Shown one piece after another: positions 62,182-64,000 of a DNA stretch of 64,000 nt. Source of the stretch: Chitinophagales bacterium (lineage in GTDB: Bacteria > Bacteroidota > Bacteroidia > Chitinophagales > Saprospiraceae); contig JAAFJN010000002.1 of assembly GCA_013298845.1 (NCBI GenBank), positions 135,949 through 199,948 of the forward strand. Reading direction: 5' to 3'. Under the pieces are notes generated by a model, which worked only from the letters and a program-made list of their open reading frames with translations, was not told the DNA's origin and made no database searches. Each line of letters starts with the position of its first letter. Position 1 is the first letter of the stretch. Made by a program: the position numbers and the translations under genes.

Positions 62182-62898
62182 TTGGAGGGGTTGTCGGAAA
62201 ACCTTCAAGAGAGTACGACTACGGAAGCCGAGTTGATCATAAATCCCCAAGACACCCTCAGGCTATCCCAAAGTGCCCGGTATGAATGTTTACCCTCCGT
62301 GGACATTAATAATTACGTGAGTACTTTTGATAATTCGGGCAATTTTTCGGTCCAGATAACAGCCTTGGCCCCAACCACACTTGGTGGCAAATCACTCTCT
62401 TTACCGGCAGCGCGAACAACTTTGATTAACCGCAATGGTGTATCGGTTGATGGAGGCCCCGTTGGTCCGTATGACACGGGAGAATACCAGGAAATGGTTC
62501 AATTGGCACAGTACATGTCCACCAGGGTAAATAATTGCGCTAATTCTTCCGCGGAGGTTAACGCGATGGCGACTCAATTACGTCAGTCCGGGGCAACGGA
62601 GGCGCGTGTTGGTATAGCCACCGTTTTCACCTTAGGAAATGAAGAAACTTGGTTCGATTTGGCGAATGGCTTGGTGTTGGGTACTGTAACCCGCTCCAAT
62701 GGCAATATTGTATCGGATGCCACCTTCCAATATACTTCTTCCGGTGGAGGTGATGGTCGCGGTGACGGGAAAGGCGATGGTTGCGCTGTTATCAGCAAAA
62801 TTACCTATCGTAAAGCCGACCTGCTTTCAAATGTTCGGGTTATGCGCCAAATGGTGTATGAATTTTCGAACTACACGGTAAGCACTACCCGTAAATAA
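62182..62898 (+). CDS. Unidentified protein upstream of a secreted hydrolase (start uncertain)
   Basis: The 238-codon frame starts at TTG 62182 because an in-frame TGA at 62176-62178 closes it upstream and there is no ATG before mid-gene. The sequence is protein-like: CLPSVDINNYVSTFDNSG, a helical middle, and a Gly/Asp-rich loop (GGGDGRGDGKGDGC) before a basic C-terminus. No family was recognised and no signal peptide is visible, unlike the hydrolase 38 bases downstream. The 5' end may be truncated or frameshifted, or the gene may use TTG. Confidence 0.5.
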   Translation: MEGLSENLQESTTTEAELIINPQDTLRLSQSARYECLPSVDINNYVSTFDNSGNFSVQITALAPTTLGGKSLSLPAARTTLINRNGVSVDGGPVGPYDTGEYQEMVQLAQYMSTRVNNCANSSAEVNAMATQLRQSGATEARVGIATVFTLGNEETWFDLANGLVLGTVTRSNGNIVSDATFQYTSSGGGDGRGDGKGDGCAVISKITYRKADLLSNVRVMRQMVYEFSNYTVSTTRK

Positions 62899-62936
62899 TA
62901 CTCAATCCTCTTTCAAACAATTATTTTCGAATTAAC

Positions 62937-64000
62937 ATGAAAAAAATAGTACTTTTTGCCGCCATTATCGGGGCACTTACCAATATGCAAGCCCAAACCC
63001 CGGAACGCAATATTTTTTTGGTTCACGGGCTAACTAAAAATGGAACGGGTATTAATGCCTGGGATCATTACAACCACTACTTTAACAACACCAGAAAGGC
63101 CAATCCGATTGCGATGCAATACGCACAAACGACGTCTTTGGACCATTCTGCGAATGATTTGCGCAGTAAAATGGCTGCCGCAGTGCCAACTGGCACCTTT
63201 GGGCAAAATATTGCCATTGCGCATAGCCAGGGCGGCCCCGTTTTGAGGGCATTATGCCGCAATACTCAAACTGCCAATATTCCTTTTGGGGGCTTTGTTA
63301 CAGTTGGGTCGCCCAACCACGGCGCACAAATCATCAATTCCTATCAGCAAGGGAGACTCACCGCGTTTACTCAGAATGCAACTGCTCAACTATTAGCGAG
63401 TCCAACGGCTAATTTAGTAGATATCGTGGGCAGTTGGATCCCCAATTATGCCAATAGTAAACTGGCTAAATATGTAGAAGACATGATCATTGCGGAGTCG
63501 GCAATTGATAATGTCAGTGCGGCGAATTTGGCAGTTGGCGGAACCTTTATGACCCAACTGGCGCAACACGTAGCGGCCATGCCCAAGGTGGGTATTGTCA
63601 CACAAGAAGACCGGCCCAATTCACATTGGAAAACGCTTACTTCTTATGTATTGAAGCCCGTGAATAATTTGGGATTTGAAGCAGTGGATGATGACGATTT
63701 GGAAGGATACATGGCCAAAGGACAAGACTTTTACCAAGGATGGGTCAATTTTCATAATATTTATGCCGGGTTTGGTTTTTTGCCCAGATTTATCCGTGAT
63801 GACCACGCCGAAAGAGCCGAAAAATGGCAACGAGGGGTCAATTGGTTTACTACCAGTGAGTTTAGTTATTTAGATCTAATTGGCGGTGCTACAACTTCGC
63901 CAATCTACTCAACTCAGTCTACTTGTCCTTCTCCATGTAGTTATGTGCAGTGTGCGTACGGCGGGAACAACTGTGCCTTCCAGAGTAGTACTTATATTTC
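62937..64000 (+). CDS. Secreted alpha/beta hydrolase (lipase-like), cut by window end
   Basis: An open frame runs from ATG 62937 to the window edge (354 codons seen). It has a signal peptide (ending in MQAQ), then ERNIFLVHGLTKNG for the oxyanion strand, IAIAHSQGGPVLRAL as nucleophile elbow (Ser in AHSQGG, with Ala for the first Gly), and TVGSPNHGAQI, the layout of PGAP1-like or triacylglycerol lipases. The last visible part is Cys-rich (STCPSPCSYVQCAYGGNNC), perhaps the start of another domain. It is likely exported and acts on esters. It forms a pair with the gene just upstream. Confidence 0.8.
   Translation, partial: MKKIVLFAAIIGALTNMQAQTPERNIFLVHGLTKNGTGINAWDHYNHYFNNTRKANPIAMQYAQTTSLDHSANDLRSKMAAAVPTGTFGQNIAIAHSQGGPVLRALCRNTQTANIPFGGFVTVGSPNHGAQIINSYQQGRLTAFTQNATAQLLASPTANLVDIVGSWIPNYANSKLAKYVEDMIIAESAIDNVSAANLAVGGTFMTQLAQHVAAMPKVGIVTQEDRPNSHWKTLTSYVLKPVNNLGFEAVDDDDLEGYMAKGQDFYQGWVNFHNIYAGFGFLPRFIRDDHAERAEKWQRGVNWFTTSEFSYLDLIGGATTSPIYSTQSTCPSPCSYVQCAYGGNNCAFQSSTYI

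Noticed and set aside
1-64000. tRNA or rRNA genes
   Set aside because: No CCA-ending cloverleaf with a GTTCRA-type loop and no rRNA-like stretch was noticed; a covariance search would be decisive.

Overview
The window looks like a chromosomal segment of a member of the Bacteroidota, most likely from the Saprospirales/Haliscomenobacter-Lewinella side of the phylum (inference from gene content, not a search). The evidence is: -7 promoter elements of the Bacteroidota form TAnnTTTG in front of many genes, almost no Shine-Dalgarno sequences, a PorZ-type component of the type IX secretion system, a secreted cargo protein with a type IX sorting tail, two TonB-dependent receptors with carboxypeptidase-like N-terminal domains, SpII-type lipoproteins, a Bacteroidota-type DksA-like protein, and a long 'regulator propeller' sensor kinase. 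No rRNA, tRNA, CRISPR array, prophage or complete insertion sequence was seen.

Layout. 1-1.25 kb is gene-poor DNA built from about 2.7 copies of a ~304-bp repeat. 1.2-14.3 kb holds an outer-membrane protein, a GH29 fucosidase, a large type IX cargo protein, an HD hydrolase, a DUF937 protein, a GH13 maltodextrin hydrolase, MarC, TilS, a DksA-like protein and an arginyltransferase-like protein. 14.4-20 kb has recG, a DUF2237 protein, a DoxX-like protein and an AT-rich TPR/adenylate cyclase. 20-23 kb is a GH32 fructan hydrolase plus sugar porter operon. 23.2-24.4 kb is an Rpn-type nuclease followed by a free-standing copy of its own C-terminal region. 24.5-29.3 kb is a sulfur module: a Crp/Fnr-type regulator, a CRP-like operator, then a TauE exporter, a persulfide dioxygenase-rhodanese fusion, a rhodanese and two YeeE/YedE halves. 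29.3-36 kb has murA (with Asp at the fosfomycin-target position), DUF3667, AIM24 and a transglutaminase/alpha-E/ATP-grasp cluster whose ATP-grasp gene is frameshifted. 36-41.7 kb is a divergent locus of secreted EEP nuclease / TonB receptor / OB-fold DUF5689 lipoprotein that may scavenge extracellular nucleic acid. 41.9-45.2 kb has a BON-LysM protein, mannose-1-phosphate guanylyltransferase, a membrane-anchored TIR protein and a ROK sugar kinase. 45.5-51.5 kb holds a propeller sensor kinase and its LytTR response regulator, separated by an outer-membrane protein, a lipoprotein and a globin. 52.8-58.1 kb has porZ and a TonB receptor-lipoprotein pair. 58.2-61.9 kb has a frameshifted GH3 glycosidase and a surface-antigen barrel. 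The window ends inside a secreted alpha/beta hydrolase.

Two themes run through the window. Intergenic DNA is seeded with 7-bp tandem arrays of two families (AGTGANN and GTCTNNN), in two places arranged as facing inverted arms. Two long genes (ATP-grasp, GH3) are each broken by what looks like loss of a single base in a short C (or T) run, which suggests either base-call errors or recent inactivation. The most promising biology is the regulator-operator-persulfide operon, the Rpn plus separate C-terminal copy, the nuclease/TonB/OB-fold locus and the TIR protein embedded in a sugar-nucleotide operon.
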